A DNA stretch of 64,000 nt from positions 75,750 to 139,749 of the forward strand of contig CAZBWO010000007.1 of the NCBI GenBank assembly GCA_964495885.1. Direction: 5' to 3'. Every line of letters starts with the position of its first letter. The stretch's first letter is position 1. This stretch comes from PALG01 sp964495885 (GTDB lineage Bacteria; Bacteroidota; Bacteroidia; Flavobacteriales; Flavobacteriaceae). Below are positions 27,602-36,847 of this stretch, one piece after another. The position numbers and the translations under genes were made by a program. The notes beneath the pieces are model-generated. The model saw only the letters and a list, made by a program, of their open reading frames with translations. It did not search any database and was not told the DNA's origin.

Positions 27602-28663
27602 ATGAACATCTACGTTATAGCAACCCCAGATATTCAGTATCGGCAGCATCTGTTTCCCTTGCTGAAACCTTTTTATAAAGAAGGGGTGTTGGAAGATACA
27701 GAGCGTCAACAATTGTATGGAATTTCTGAAAAGGAAGTGAATATCGTTTCCCAACCTTCCGAAGCGCAAGTTGCCATTTTGCCCATGTCCTGGAATTATT
27801 ATCAAAAAAAAGGCGCAATAAAGAAAATGCAACTTCTTATTTCAAAAATAGCCTCAAAGACCCTTCCGGTTTGGTCGTATATGGCGGGAGATTTTGGAGT
27901 AAAAATTCCATCTATGGAAAATGTAGTGGTGTTTCGGAATAGTGGAGAGCGAAACAGGCTCCCCAAAAACCACGTGGGGATTCCCGCTTTTATTGAAGAC
28001 CCTTTAAAGAAACACTTTCCAAACACTCCTTATCAACCAAGCGGCTATACCAAAGACCCAAGGGTAGGATTTTGCGGGCAAAGCGAAGTGACGCCTCTCT
28101 CATGGGTAAACGAAGTTGGAAACATCACCCTTCGGAATATTAAATCAGCCTTACAACTTTGGCCAGGCCCTATACAGTCCATTCGGTCACATGTTGGGGC
28201 TCGCAAAAAATTGTTGCATACCCTGGAAAAGGATGCCCGTGTGACGGCTAACTTCATCAAAAGGCGAAAATACAGAGCGGGGGTAACTTCCCAGAAAGAT
28301 CGTCATACCACTACATTGGAGTTTTATCAAAACATAAGGGATACCCAATACACCCTTTGCGTAAGGGGAGCAGGAAATTTTTCCATTCGGTTTTATGAAA
28401 CACTTGCAATGGGCAGGATTCCCTTATTTGTGAATACCCACTGCTTGGTGCCGCTACAGGAAGATATTGATTGGAAAAAGCATGTGGTTTGGGTAGAATA
28501 CAACGAAAGACATACCTTGGTAGACCAGTTGATGGCTTTTCACCAAGCCCATGGAAAGGACGGATTGGAAAAAATACAACAGCAAAACAGGGAATTGTGG
28601 AAAGAGTATTTAACCTTAGGAGGCTTTTTTAAAGCTTTTATGAGACATGCCAATAAAGACTGA
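27602..28663 (+). CDS. Exostosin-like (GT47-type) glycosyltransferase
   Basis: 353 residues. The key block is YTLCVRGAGNFSIRFYETLA followed by MGRIPLFVNT, the donor-site signature of exostosin/GT47 proteins, here near residues 255-290. It is unlike the GT2 and GT4 enzymes around it. Exostosin-domain proteins transfer xylose, galactose, glucuronic acid or other sugars, so the donor cannot be named. ATG at 27602 is chosen; TTG one codon earlier is possible. The TGATG overlap couples it to the next gene. Confidence 0.8.
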   Translation: MNIYVIATPDIQYRQHLFPLLKPFYKEGVLEDTERQQLYGISEKEVNIVSQPSEAQVAILPMSWNYYQKKGAIKKMQLLISKIASKTLPVWSYMAGDFGVKIPSMENVVVFRNSGERNRLPKNHVGIPAFIEDPLKKHFPNTPYQPSGYTKDPRVGFCGQSEVTPLSWVNEVGNITLRNIKSALQLWPGPIQSIRSHVGARKKLLHTLEKDARVTANFIKRRKYRAGVTSQKDRHTTTLEFYQNIRDTQYTLCVRGAGNFSIRFYETLAMGRIPLFVNTHCLVPLQEDIDWKKHVVWVEYNERHTLVDQLMAFHQAHGKDGLEKIQQQNRELWKEYLTLGGFFKAFMRHANKD

Positions 28664-29991
28664 TGCCTTTTACATTTTTAAAATATATTCAACCCACCCA
28701 TTATTTTCGGTTATCCCGAAAAGATGGGAGTTGGATATTTCCTGTCCCGGAATCCCTTCCTAAGGAAATTCTTGAAGCCTTAGAGAAGGATACTGGTTTT
28801 AAAAGTATGAAAGCCATGGAATATGACCTCTCCTGGCAGGCGATCAAGCGGGGATATATTGAAAACGCAGAAACCTATCAACAATTTGAAAAGCTGCCAG
28901 TAAGTGATGAATACCGCTTCCTTCGGAAGAATTTTCATCCTATCTGGTCGTTCTATGTATTACTCATACGTCTTTTATCCTTCAAAAACCCTGTGCGGGA
29001 AATAAGGGGATGGTGGAAACACCGGAAGGTAAAACGACGGGACTATGCCAGAAATTCTTTTCAGTATCCAGACTGGAACACTTTTCAAGGCAAATTAATG
29101 AAGGAACAACCGTTGGTAAGTGTGATCATTCCAACTTTGAACAGGTATCATTACCTAAAGGATATCTTGGCAGATTTGGAGCAGCAAACCTACCCTAATT
29201 TTGAAGTGGTTGTCGTAGACCAATCCCAACCCTTTCAATCGGAATTTTATAAGGATTACTCCCTAAATCTTCAATTCGTCCATCAAGAAACCCCAGCATT
29301 GTGGTTGGCAAGAAATACCGCCGTACAAAAAGCCAAAGGGGAGATTGTATTGCTTTCGGAAGATGATGTAAGGGTGGACCCAAATTGGATAGAAAACCAT
29401 TTAAAATGTCTAGACTACTTTAATGCTGATATTTCTGCAGGGGTATTTTATCCAGAGGGAAGCCAAGTGCCCAAGGATCGTTCTTATTACGCAGTAGCTT
29501 CTCAATTTGCTACCGGGAATGCAGCATTGTACAAAAGGGTCTTTAGGGAAATTGGCTTATTTGATAGACAGTTTGAACGGCAACGGATGGGAGATGGGGA
29601 ATTCGGACTCCGGGCCTATTTGGGAGGAATGAAAAGTGTGTCCACTCCTTATGCCAGCTGTATTGATGTAAAGGCACCTACCGGAGGCTTACGGCAGATG
29701 GGGAGTTGGGATGCCTTCCGTCCCAAAAAATGGTTGGCTCCAAGACCCATCCCCAGTGTGCTATATCTCTACCGTAGGTACTATGGAAATACCGCCGCTC
29801 GTAGGGCATTGCTGAAGAGTGTTCCTCCATCGGTGATTCCGTACCAGTTTAAAAAAAATAAACCCATGCTAATTTTGGGGATCTGTATTTCCCTAGTATT
29901 TTTACCAATCATCCTATGGCAGGTATTCCGATCGTGGAAATTAGCCTCCCAAAAAATTAAACAAGGGCCCCTCATTAGTGAACTGGAATAA
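28663..29991 (+). CDS. GT2 family glycosyltransferase with N-terminal extension and C-terminal anchor
   Basis: 442 residues. The first 140 are an extra domain of unknown role containing a hydrophobic stretch (IWSFYVLLIRLLSF). A standard GT-A domain follows: VSVIIPTLNRYHYLKDILAD, VVVDQSQ and VLLSEDDVRVDP (SEDD metal site). A transmembrane segment near the end (LILGICISLVFLPIILW) suggests membrane anchoring. Confidence 0.88.
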   Translation: MPFTFLKYIQPTHYFRLSRKDGSWIFPVPESLPKEILEALEKDTGFKSMKAMEYDLSWQAIKRGYIENAETYQQFEKLPVSDEYRFLRKNFHPIWSFYVLLIRLLSFKNPVREIRGWWKHRKVKRRDYARNSFQYPDWNTFQGKLMKEQPLVSVIIPTLNRYHYLKDILADLEQQTYPNFEVVVVDQSQPFQSEFYKDYSLNLQFVHQETPALWLARNTAVQKAKGEIVLLSEDDVRVDPNWIENHLKCLDYFNADISAGVFYPEGSQVPKDRSYYAVASQFATGNAALYKRVFREIGLFDRQFERQRMGDGEFGLRAYLGGMKSVSTPYASCIDVKAPTGGLRQMGSWDAFRPKKWLAPRPIPSVLYLYRRYYGNTAARRALLKSVPPSVIPYQFKKNKPMLILGICISLVFLPIILWQVFRSWKLASQKIKQGPLISELE

Positions 29992-29992
29992 G

Positions 29993-31087
29993 ATGCTTTT
30001 GCTTACCTCAGAATTTCCCCCACAACCCGGGGGGATAGGGAAACACGCCCATGATTTAAGTACCGCACTTACTCAAGAAGGAAAACAAATTACGGTAATA
30101 TGTGATACCCGTTCCAAAGATGGGAAAGAGGAACAGGAGTTTGATGCCAAATTACCTTTTGAAGTACAAAGAATACCAAGGAATACATGGTTGCCATTTA
30201 CCTACCTGAAAAGAATCAAGACAGCATTAAAGCAAAGTAAATCCCATGAGGTGATCTTGGTATCAGGGAAATTTTCCCTTTGGATGGTATACCTGTTGAA
30301 ATTATTCCGAAAACAGCAATGTATCGCCATTATTCATGGCACCGAAATTCAATTGCCCAAACCATACCAGCGAAAATTTACGAACCACTGCTTAAAGAAA
30401 TGTGATGGCGTCATCGCAGTTTCTAATTATACGGCTTCTTTGGTCGCTCCCTTAGCGCTAAAAAGCCTAAAGGTTATCCCCAACGGAATTTTTCCTCCAA
30501 AAAGTGAAGGGCTTCATACACTTTCACCAAATTTGCAGCTTATCACGGTAGGAAATCTTACCAAACGGAAAGGACAATACAATGTGATCAAGGCCTTGCC
30601 TACTATTAAAAAACACTTTCCAAGCCTACAGTATCATTTGGTTGGGCTTCCTACCGAAAAAGAAGAAATGGAAGCATTGGCTTCCCGTTTAGGGGTGAGT
30701 GAACAGCTGGTATTTCACGGAAGGGTCTCTGAAGCCGAAAAAGAATTATTACTACAAAAAGCTTCAATTTTTATGATGCTAAGTGAAGAAACCGAAACTG
30801 GTGATACGGAAGGATTCGGGATTGCCATTTTAGAAGCCAATGCTTTTGGAGTTCCGGCCATAGGGTCTTTGGGTTGTGGGATAGAAGATGCCATAGACCA
30901 GGGTATTTCAGGATTTTTGGTCTCTCCGGAAGACGTAGAAGGTATTTCAAAAAGCATTCAGGATATCATACAAACCTATCCAAAGTTTTCACAACAAGCA
31001 GCAGGGTGGAGCCAAAAATTTCATTGGGAGAAAGTAGTTCAACAATATCTAGCATTCATTCATGAAACAGTATCCAAAAATTCCTAA
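29993..31087 (+). CDS. GT4 family glycosyltransferase
   Basis: 364 residues. MLLLTSEFPPQPGGIGKHAH is the typical GT4 acceptor-side glycine loop. LQLITVGNLTKRKGQYNVIK starts the donor domain, and GDTEGFGIAILEANAFGVPA is the donor site. ATG at 29993 overlaps no upstream codon. The 3' end overlaps the next gene by 26 nt. Confidence 0.93.
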   Translation: MLLLTSEFPPQPGGIGKHAHDLSTALTQEGKQITVICDTRSKDGKEEQEFDAKLPFEVQRIPRNTWLPFTYLKRIKTALKQSKSHEVILVSGKFSLWMVYLLKLFRKQQCIAIIHGTEIQLPKPYQRKFTNHCLKKCDGVIAVSNYTASLVAPLALKSLKVIPNGIFPPKSEGLHTLSPNLQLITVGNLTKRKGQYNVIKALPTIKKHFPSLQYHLVGLPTEKEEMEALASRLGVSEQLVFHGRVSEAEKELLLQKASIFMMLSEETETGDTEGFGIAILEANAFGVPAIGSLGCGIEDAIDQGISGFLVSPEDVEGISKSIQDIIQTYPKFSQQAAGWSQKFHWEKVVQQYLAFIHETVSKNS

Positions 31088-31868
31088 GACAATCATTATT
31101 CATGGTCCTGGAAGAAGTGGGACCACCTTGCTACACAATATGATGTGTATGCATCCTTCCCTTGGATGGATTTCAAGTTGGGTAAACAAATATCCCAAAC
31201 ATGGTTTTCTTTCGGTGCTTAACAAGTGTATTGAATTACCTACAATAGATCGTTTTACACGAAACAAAACAAAGTACCCCCGTCCAACAGAGGCGTATCA
31301 TTTTTGGCAGTATTACCTTCCGGAATTCAACTCCCAAACTCCTCAAATGACTGGGGAAGATCAACAAAACACCCTTAAAAAGCTTAGGTCCATACTGCGG
31401 TGGCAGGGTAAAAAAAGGTTGCTGTTTAAAATAACGGGAAATGCCAGGGCATCCATTTTGGAGCAACTTTTTGATGATCCGTATGTAATCTGGATCAACC
31501 GTGCACCAAAACCCGTAATCATGTCATATTACAAGCAGCGGTGGGGCTATAAAAACAATCCCCAGCTTTTTGAACAAAAGGATAAAAAGGAGTTGATTAA
31601 AGAGTATGTGGCTAAATATGAAGGTTTTCAGAAAGAAAGGGAATTGCTTAAACCCTTTAGGTTATTGGAGGTGCAATACGAAGATTTAGTGGCAAACCCC
31701 AAAAAGGTACTAATGGAAATATGTACCTTTTGCAAATTGGAAATGCCAACTTCCTTTGAAAAATCCATTGCGAGCTGGGAAATGAGAAAGGATACACAAA
31801 GTTCGTATAAGAAGTACCTCAATGAAGAGGAAGAGTTATTTTTGGATGCACAAATCAACAAGTTTTGA
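31062..31868 (+). CDS. Sulfotransferase-like protein
   Basis: 268 residues. The PAPS loop is IIIHGPGRSGTTLLHNMM (about residues 10-27). YVIWINRAPKPVIMSYYKQR is the 3'-phosphate region and FRLLEVQYEDLVANP a conserved strand before the C-terminal helices. It overlaps genes on both sides (26 nt before, 4 nt after), so it is fully embedded in the operon. Confidence 0.85.
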   Translation: MKQYPKIPKTIIIHGPGRSGTTLLHNMMCMHPSLGWISSWVNKYPKHGFLSVLNKCIELPTIDRFTRNKTKYPRPTEAYHFWQYYLPEFNSQTPQMTGEDQQNTLKKLRSILRWQGKKRLLFKITGNARASILEQLFDDPYVIWINRAPKPVIMSYYKQRWGYKNNPQLFEQKDKKELIKEYVAKYEGFQKERELLKPFRLLEVQYEDLVANPKKVLMEICTFCKLEMPTSFEKSIASWEMRKDTQSSYKKYLNEEEELFLDAQINKF

Positions 31869-32995
31869 CACTTGCCATTATTTCACATACAGAGCATTAT
31901 AAAACTGCAGATGGAGTTATCGTAGGGTGGGGGCCAACCATTCAGGAAATTAATTACTTGGCACCTCACTTCTCTGAAATTGTGCATGTGGCATTTTTAC
32001 ACGAAGGGACTCCACCTCCCAGTGCACTTCCGTATACGAAATCCAATATTAGCTTTGTGGCCTTGCCACCACAGGGAGGAACAACATGGGCTTCAAAACT
32101 TTCATTGCTATGGAAACTTCCCAAAACCATTGGTAAGGTTCGGAAGGTCTTGCGAAATGTAGATGCGTTTCAGTTGCGTACACCAACGGGAATGGGTGTA
32201 TATCTCATTCCTTACTTAACCCTTTTCAGCAAAAAAAAGGGATGGTTCAAATACGCTGGAAATTGGAATCAACAAAATGCGCCATTAGGCTATGCCCTTC
32301 AGCGTTGGATGCTAAAAAATCAAAAACGCACGGTGACGATCAACGGTTCATGGGAAGGGCAACCACAACAATGCCTTACCTTTGAAAATCCCTGCCTTAC
32401 CCACACAGAAAGGGACTTAGGAAAACAAACCATACAACAAAAAAAGTATGAAGGTCCGTTTACCTATTGCTTTGTGGGCCGATTGGAAGATGGAAAGGGA
32501 GTGCAACGTATTTTAGATGCATTTACCTTGCTTAAGGACTTAAAGGGGGTTTCGGCGGTGCACTTTATTGGGGATGGAGAAAAAAAGAATCACTATATGG
32601 AATTTGTTAAGCAAAACAACCTTCCAGTGCACTTTCATGGATTCCTAAAAAGGGACAAGGTATTCGATATTTACAAGAAAAGTCATTTCCTGCTATTGCC
32701 CAGCACGGCTTCGGAAGGCTTCCCTAAAGTGATTGCAGAGGCCATGAATTTTGGGGCTATCCCAATGGTGTCAAATGTATCAAGCATAGGTCAGTATATC
32801 AATGAAGAAAATGGGTATATTACCCACCCTGTCACTGCTGAGGTATTGGCGGCCCAATTGGCTGAAACTTTTACAAGCAAATCAGAAGCATTGAAAGAAA
32901 AAGCTACCAAAGCCTATGAAACGGCATCAGGTTTTACCTTTGAACGCTACAATGAAAGAATCACAGGAGAAATATTACATATGAAACAATTGTAA
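31865..32995 (+). CDS. GT4 family glycosyltransferase
   Basis: 376 residues. YCFVGRLEDGKGVQRILDAF starts the donor domain and SEGFPKVIAEAMNFGAIPMV is the donor site. The N-terminal half is less conserved. The TTG start lies in a TTGA overlap with the preceding sulfotransferase. Confidence 0.9.
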   Translation: MTLAIISHTEHYKTADGVIVGWGPTIQEINYLAPHFSEIVHVAFLHEGTPPPSALPYTKSNISFVALPPQGGTTWASKLSLLWKLPKTIGKVRKVLRNVDAFQLRTPTGMGVYLIPYLTLFSKKKGWFKYAGNWNQQNAPLGYALQRWMLKNQKRTVTINGSWEGQPQQCLTFENPCLTHTERDLGKQTIQQKKYEGPFTYCFVGRLEDGKGVQRILDAFTLLKDLKGVSAVHFIGDGEKKNHYMEFVKQNNLPVHFHGFLKRDKVFDIYKKSHFLLLPSTASEGFPKVIAEAMNFGAIPMVSNVSSIGQYINEENGYITHPVTAEVLAAQLAETFTSKSEALKEKATKAYETASGFTFERYNERITGEILHMKQL

Positions 32996-33028
32996 GAAAC
33001 ATTCATTATCGCAACGTCCAAATACATA

Positions 33029-34312
33029 TTGGCTAAGATTACTTCAACAAAAACATTTACCATCTTGTTGATACTATTGCTGGTAAGCTATTTTTACAAT
33101 TTACCGGTGATAAAGTATTCCATTAAGGGGAGTAATGAGTTGCGATTGTATGATGTTTTGGGACCCTTTCTGTTTTTCTTCTACTTTAAATATCTTAATA
33201 TCTTTAATAGGGAAGTAAAACAAATTGTATTCCTAAAGCGGTTTTACCAGTTTGTCATTTATTGTTCTATTTCTATCATTCTCACTCTTATCTTTTCCGT
33301 CTTAAAGGGAAGGATTCTATATTTTGTCCAAAGCTTTTTGTACTTGTACCACATGTGGGTATTTTTCTTGGGAGCAGTCTTTTTATTCTTTGCCCTAGAC
33401 TCAAAGAAGAAATACAAACGTTTTGTATTGATTGTAGCCTTGTTGATTATGGCGCAGGGGGTGTTGGTCATTCTACAACATTTTGGGATAGTTCCCTTTT
33501 TATGGAATGAAATCTATTACCGCTCCTATGGAGGGTTCAAATCGGGTACCTTGGGGCCCAATAAAATTGTACTGGGGATTTTCATGCTCATTTCCTTTGC
33601 CTTGGCTATTGGATTATACTTTTTAAAAACGGTAAAACTCCCAAAATACTTTTTCATCGTACTGTTTGGGATTATTGGGGTGACCATATTGCTTTCGGGC
33701 TCCCGAACTACGTATGTAGGGGTGATTGTATTCTTGGTCTATTTCATGTTCAACAATACCCAAAAGTTTTTAATCTTCGGAATCATAGCGGCGACGCTCT
33801 CTATATTGGTCGCATTTGCATTTCCAAGTTTGGTGGGTTCCATAGATGATGTATTACAGAATAGGGTAACCTATGTGATAGATGAGCCGGAAGATTTACA
33901 GCGGGATCAGAACTATTCTGAAATATATTCCGAGTTAAGTACCGGAAGGGATAGATTGCACGTAAAATATGTAAATTATCTTTTAAGTAACCCACAGGTG
34001 CTTCCCGTAGGAAAAGGGTTTAATAATAGAATGGGGGTTGGAAATTCTGCACATAACATCTACCTCACCTTTTTAAACGAGTTGGGAATTGTAGGATTAA
34101 TCTTTTATTTGCGATGGCTATTTTCCTATTTGTTGATCTCCAAAAAAAGGATTCCTGGGATGCAACTGGCACTTAACGGATTGGTCATTGCCATGCTGGT
34201 TACCTTGTATTTTGGGGAACATTTATACGTGTATCGGCCACTTTTTGCTATCTTGGGCTACTTCTTAGTGGCAACGGTGTTTTTATTGGTGCCCTTTAAA
34301 AGATTAGAATGA
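33029..34312 (+). CDS. O-antigen polymerase/ligase-like membrane protein (Wzy/WaaL type)
   Basis: 427 residues with about ten predicted membrane spans. The segment ILLSGSRTTYVGVIVFL is the arginine-containing motif of the Wzy_C family. A large periplasmic loop follows (about residues 260-335), with VGVGNSAHNIYLTFLNELG, which carries the conserved histidine region. It either polymerises repeat units or ligates polysaccharide to a lipid acceptor. TTG start at 33029. Confidence 0.85.
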   Translation: MAKITSTKTFTILLILLLVSYFYNLPVIKYSIKGSNELRLYDVLGPFLFFFYFKYLNIFNREVKQIVFLKRFYQFVIYCSISIILTLIFSVLKGRILYFVQSFLYLYHMWVFFLGAVFLFFALDSKKKYKRFVLIVALLIMAQGVLVILQHFGIVPFLWNEIYYRSYGGFKSGTLGPNKIVLGIFMLISFALAIGLYFLKTVKLPKYFFIVLFGIIGVTILLSGSRTTYVGVIVFLVYFMFNNTQKFLIFGIIAATLSILVAFAFPSLVGSIDDVLQNRVTYVIDEPEDLQRDQNYSEIYSELSTGRDRLHVKYVNYLLSNPQVLPVGKGFNNRMGVGNSAHNIYLTFLNELGIVGLIFYLRWLFSYLLISKKRIPGMQLALNGLVIAMLVTLYFGEHLYVYRPLFAILGYFLVATVFLLVPFKRLE

Positions 34313-35259
34313 GTTTGGATCAAAATCAATTGGCCATTGTAATACCATATTACAATGCAGCAGGGCAAATTGAAGGGGTTATTGAAAAAGCCAAGGGGTA
34401 TGCTGGGCTCATCATTGTGGTAGATGATCATAGTCCAGAGCCGCTACCACCATCCATCGCTTCACAAGATTCCGTAAAAGTGATTCAAACCCCAAGGAAT
34501 CTGGGAGTAGGGGGTGCTACCAAACATGGAATTCAGTACGCACTTGAAAATTCCACAACAAATATCTTTATTAAATTGGATGCCGATGACCAGATGGATG
34601 TAGCTTACATTCCCAAATTGGTAACTCCAATTCTAGAGGAAGAATTTCAATTTGCCAAAGGAAATCGCTTTAGGGATTTCAGGGCATTGCGAAAGATGCC
34701 GTTCCCAAGACGCTTCGGAAACTTGGGGCTTTCTTTTTTAAGCAAGGTAGCTACCGGTTATTGGAATTGCTTCGATTTCAACAATGGATTTTTTGCCATT
34801 CACAGAAGAGTATGTGAGGGTATCATCTTTGAAAATGTAGCCAATAACTATTTCTTTGAGACTTCCTTGATTTCAGAATTGTACTTTCAAAAGGCAGCGA
34901 TAAAGGAAATACCTATGCCTGCTATATATGGCGATGAAAAATCAAATATGAAACTTTTCAAAATGCCGTTCCTCTTTGCAACCAACTTGTTCAAAAAATT
35001 TTTAGGAAGGATTTGGAAGGCCTATTATGTCTATGATTTTAATATTGGCACGATCTACCTCACTTTTGGCACTCTTTTTCTTGCAGCGGGGATACTTTAT
35101 GGCGGTTACCAATGGATTATCCATGCCTCAAGGGATGCACTAACCCCATTGGGAACTATTATGCTAAGTACGTTGCTTATCATTTTAGGGTTTCAGTTGT
35201 TTTTGCAAGCTATTCAGTTTGATATTTTACAGACTCCAAAAACAAAGCAAGGTGACTAA
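34309..35259 (+). CDS. GT2 glycosyltransferase with C-terminal membrane anchors (DPM/ArnC-like)
   Basis: 316 residues. QLAIVIPYYNAAGQIEGVIE, VVDDHSPEP and FIKLDADDQM mark the GT-A domain. Two C-terminal transmembrane helices (IYLTFGTLFLAAGILYGG and TIMLSTLLIILGFQLFL) place it among polyprenyl-phosphate glycosyltransferases. It may make a polyprenyl-phosphate sugar for the following GT-C-like membrane protein, since this pairing is common; inference. ATGA overlap with the upstream gene. Confidence 0.88.
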   Translation: MSLDQNQLAIVIPYYNAAGQIEGVIEKAKGYAGLIIVVDDHSPEPLPPSIASQDSVKVIQTPRNLGVGGATKHGIQYALENSTTNIFIKLDADDQMDVAYIPKLVTPILEEEFQFAKGNRFRDFRALRKMPFPRRFGNLGLSFLSKVATGYWNCFDFNNGFFAIHRRVCEGIIFENVANNYFFETSLISELYFQKAAIKEIPMPAIYGDEKSNMKLFKMPFLFATNLFKKFLGRIWKAYYVYDFNIGTIYLTFGTLFLAAGILYGGYQWIIHASRDALTPLGTIMLSTLLIILGFQLFLQAIQFDILQTPKTKQGD

Positions 35260-36844
35260 AAAGCAACAATTTGCCATTTTGCTTGCTGTCAATGTATTTA
35301 TTGCCCTTGCCTTTTTTTTGAATAACCTTGGGGTAGGACCTTCCGCATTTTCATCAGATCAACACAATATTGTGGCCATGTGCCTGAAACTGGACAACCC
35401 TAACTTGTTTCAAAAGGACGTTTTTTTGGATGATGTTGCTAACTTCCGTTATTATATTCCCTTTTTTATACAAACCCTCAGGGGAATCGCCTGGATCACG
35501 GGAGGAGACTATATCCTGGCCCTAAATCTTTGGAATACCTTTACTCATGTCTTATTCGGGCTTACATGGTTTTTATTGGGATTTTATGTCTTAAAAAGGC
35601 GTTTTTGGATTGCCCTATTCCTTTCTATACTAATACGGGGGGTGGTATGGTTGCCAGGCTATGAATTTTGGGGGATTTCAGACCTTTGGGCCTTTACCCC
35701 CAGAACATTTTTCGCTGCCTTGTTGCCCATTCCTTTTATTTTATTATTTACGCAATGGAAGCATAAGTTGTTATGGGCGAATCTATGCTTGGGCTTAATT
35801 CTCAATTGGCATCCTATTTCAGGAATAGGGGCTATCCTCCTTTTTTACAGCTTTTTGTTGGGAAGTTATCTGTTCAACGGGAAGCGTACAAGTCTTTCCC
35901 AATTCTTTTTGGGAGTGGGACTACTGCTCTTGGGGATGTTTCCTTTCCTCGCACGGTATTTCTTTAAAATAGACATGCAGGCAAACTATGACACCCAAAT
36001 ATACAATGCGGCCTTTTTGGAAAGACTCCCGGCATTTTTCCAAGATCCAGTTTTGTTCCTCAAACAATGGAAGATTTCCAAAATACTCTTTTTTATCACC
36101 CCATTGGTCGTTTTATTTTTTATCGGCTTCTTCAAAAACAAAACATTTGTAAAGTATGCGGCTATCGTGGCATGTATGGCATTGGTGGTGTTTGTATTTC
36201 CTATGGTACTATTTCCACTGGAGAATTGGCTTAATGAAGCTTACGGTTTAAATATTAGGATGGCATTTCAATTGATACGGATTCAAAAAATGACTATCCT
36301 CCCATTATATTTTTCCATTGGCTTTTTGTTCCTTTTTGTGTACGAACAGTTCCAAAGGGTCAAAAAATGGTCGCCTTGGGTAGTTGGGGTATATTTTTTG
36401 TTGGTTATCCTAGCGCAGCCAAAAACATTCAAGGGGGTATTTTTTGTTTCAGATGATATTACCACAAGGATTCTTCCAAAATGGCAAACACTATTCCTTC
36501 CATTCGAGGAACGCAAAACCTCATTTGATAAAATGGCAGCGTATGTGGCAGCCGAAACTCCAGAACAAGCCGTATTTTACAAAAACTATCGAATTCGTGC
36601 CGCAGCATCCAAGTCGGTATTGATGGATACCAAAGGCCCAGGGATGTTAATTGAAGGAAATCCCCAAAAGTTGGTTTCTTGGTATCGTACGTATGAAAAA
36701 GTACAAGTAATGAAATCTCCTGAAAAGTGGGAGGCCCTTAAGCAATTGGGGGTGACCCATGTACTGTTGAGAAAAGATCCAAAAGAAGATTATTTAATGT
36801 TGCTTCATCAGGAAGGAGCTTATCTGCTGTTTAAAATAAAATAA
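35252..36844 (+). CDS. Multi-spanning GT-C-like membrane protein
   Basis: About 530 residues, with roughly ten transmembrane helices and a short C-terminal soluble part from about residue 420. The first extracytoplasmic loop contains FSSDQHNIVAM, an acidic position where GT-C enzymes carry the catalytic Asp. The predicted role is sugar transfer from a polyprenyl-phosphate donor on the periplasmic side, supplied by the GT2 encoded just upstream. GTG at 35252 is preferred (overlap with the upstream stop) over an in-frame start at 35219. Identity below superfamily level is not clear. Confidence 0.7.
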   Translation: MTKKQQFAILLAVNVFIALAFFLNNLGVGPSAFSSDQHNIVAMCLKLDNPNLFQKDVFLDDVANFRYYIPFFIQTLRGIAWITGGDYILALNLWNTFTHVLFGLTWFLLGFYVLKRRFWIALFLSILIRGVVWLPGYEFWGISDLWAFTPRTFFAALLPIPFILLFTQWKHKLLWANLCLGLILNWHPISGIGAILLFYSFLLGSYLFNGKRTSLSQFFLGVGLLLLGMFPFLARYFFKIDMQANYDTQIYNAAFLERLPAFFQDPVLFLKQWKISKILFFITPLVVLFFIGFFKNKTFVKYAAIVACMALVVFVFPMVLFPLENWLNEAYGLNIRMAFQLIRIQKMTILPLYFSIGFLFLFVYEQFQRVKKWSPWVVGVYFLLVILAQPKTFKGVFFVSDDITTRILPKWQTLFLPFEERKTSFDKMAAYVAAETPEQAVFYKNYRIRAAASKSVLMDTKGPGMLIEGNPQKLVSWYRTYEKVQVMKSPEKWEALKQLGVTHVLLRKDPKEDYLMLLHQEGAYLLFKIK

Positions 36845-36847
36845 CAG

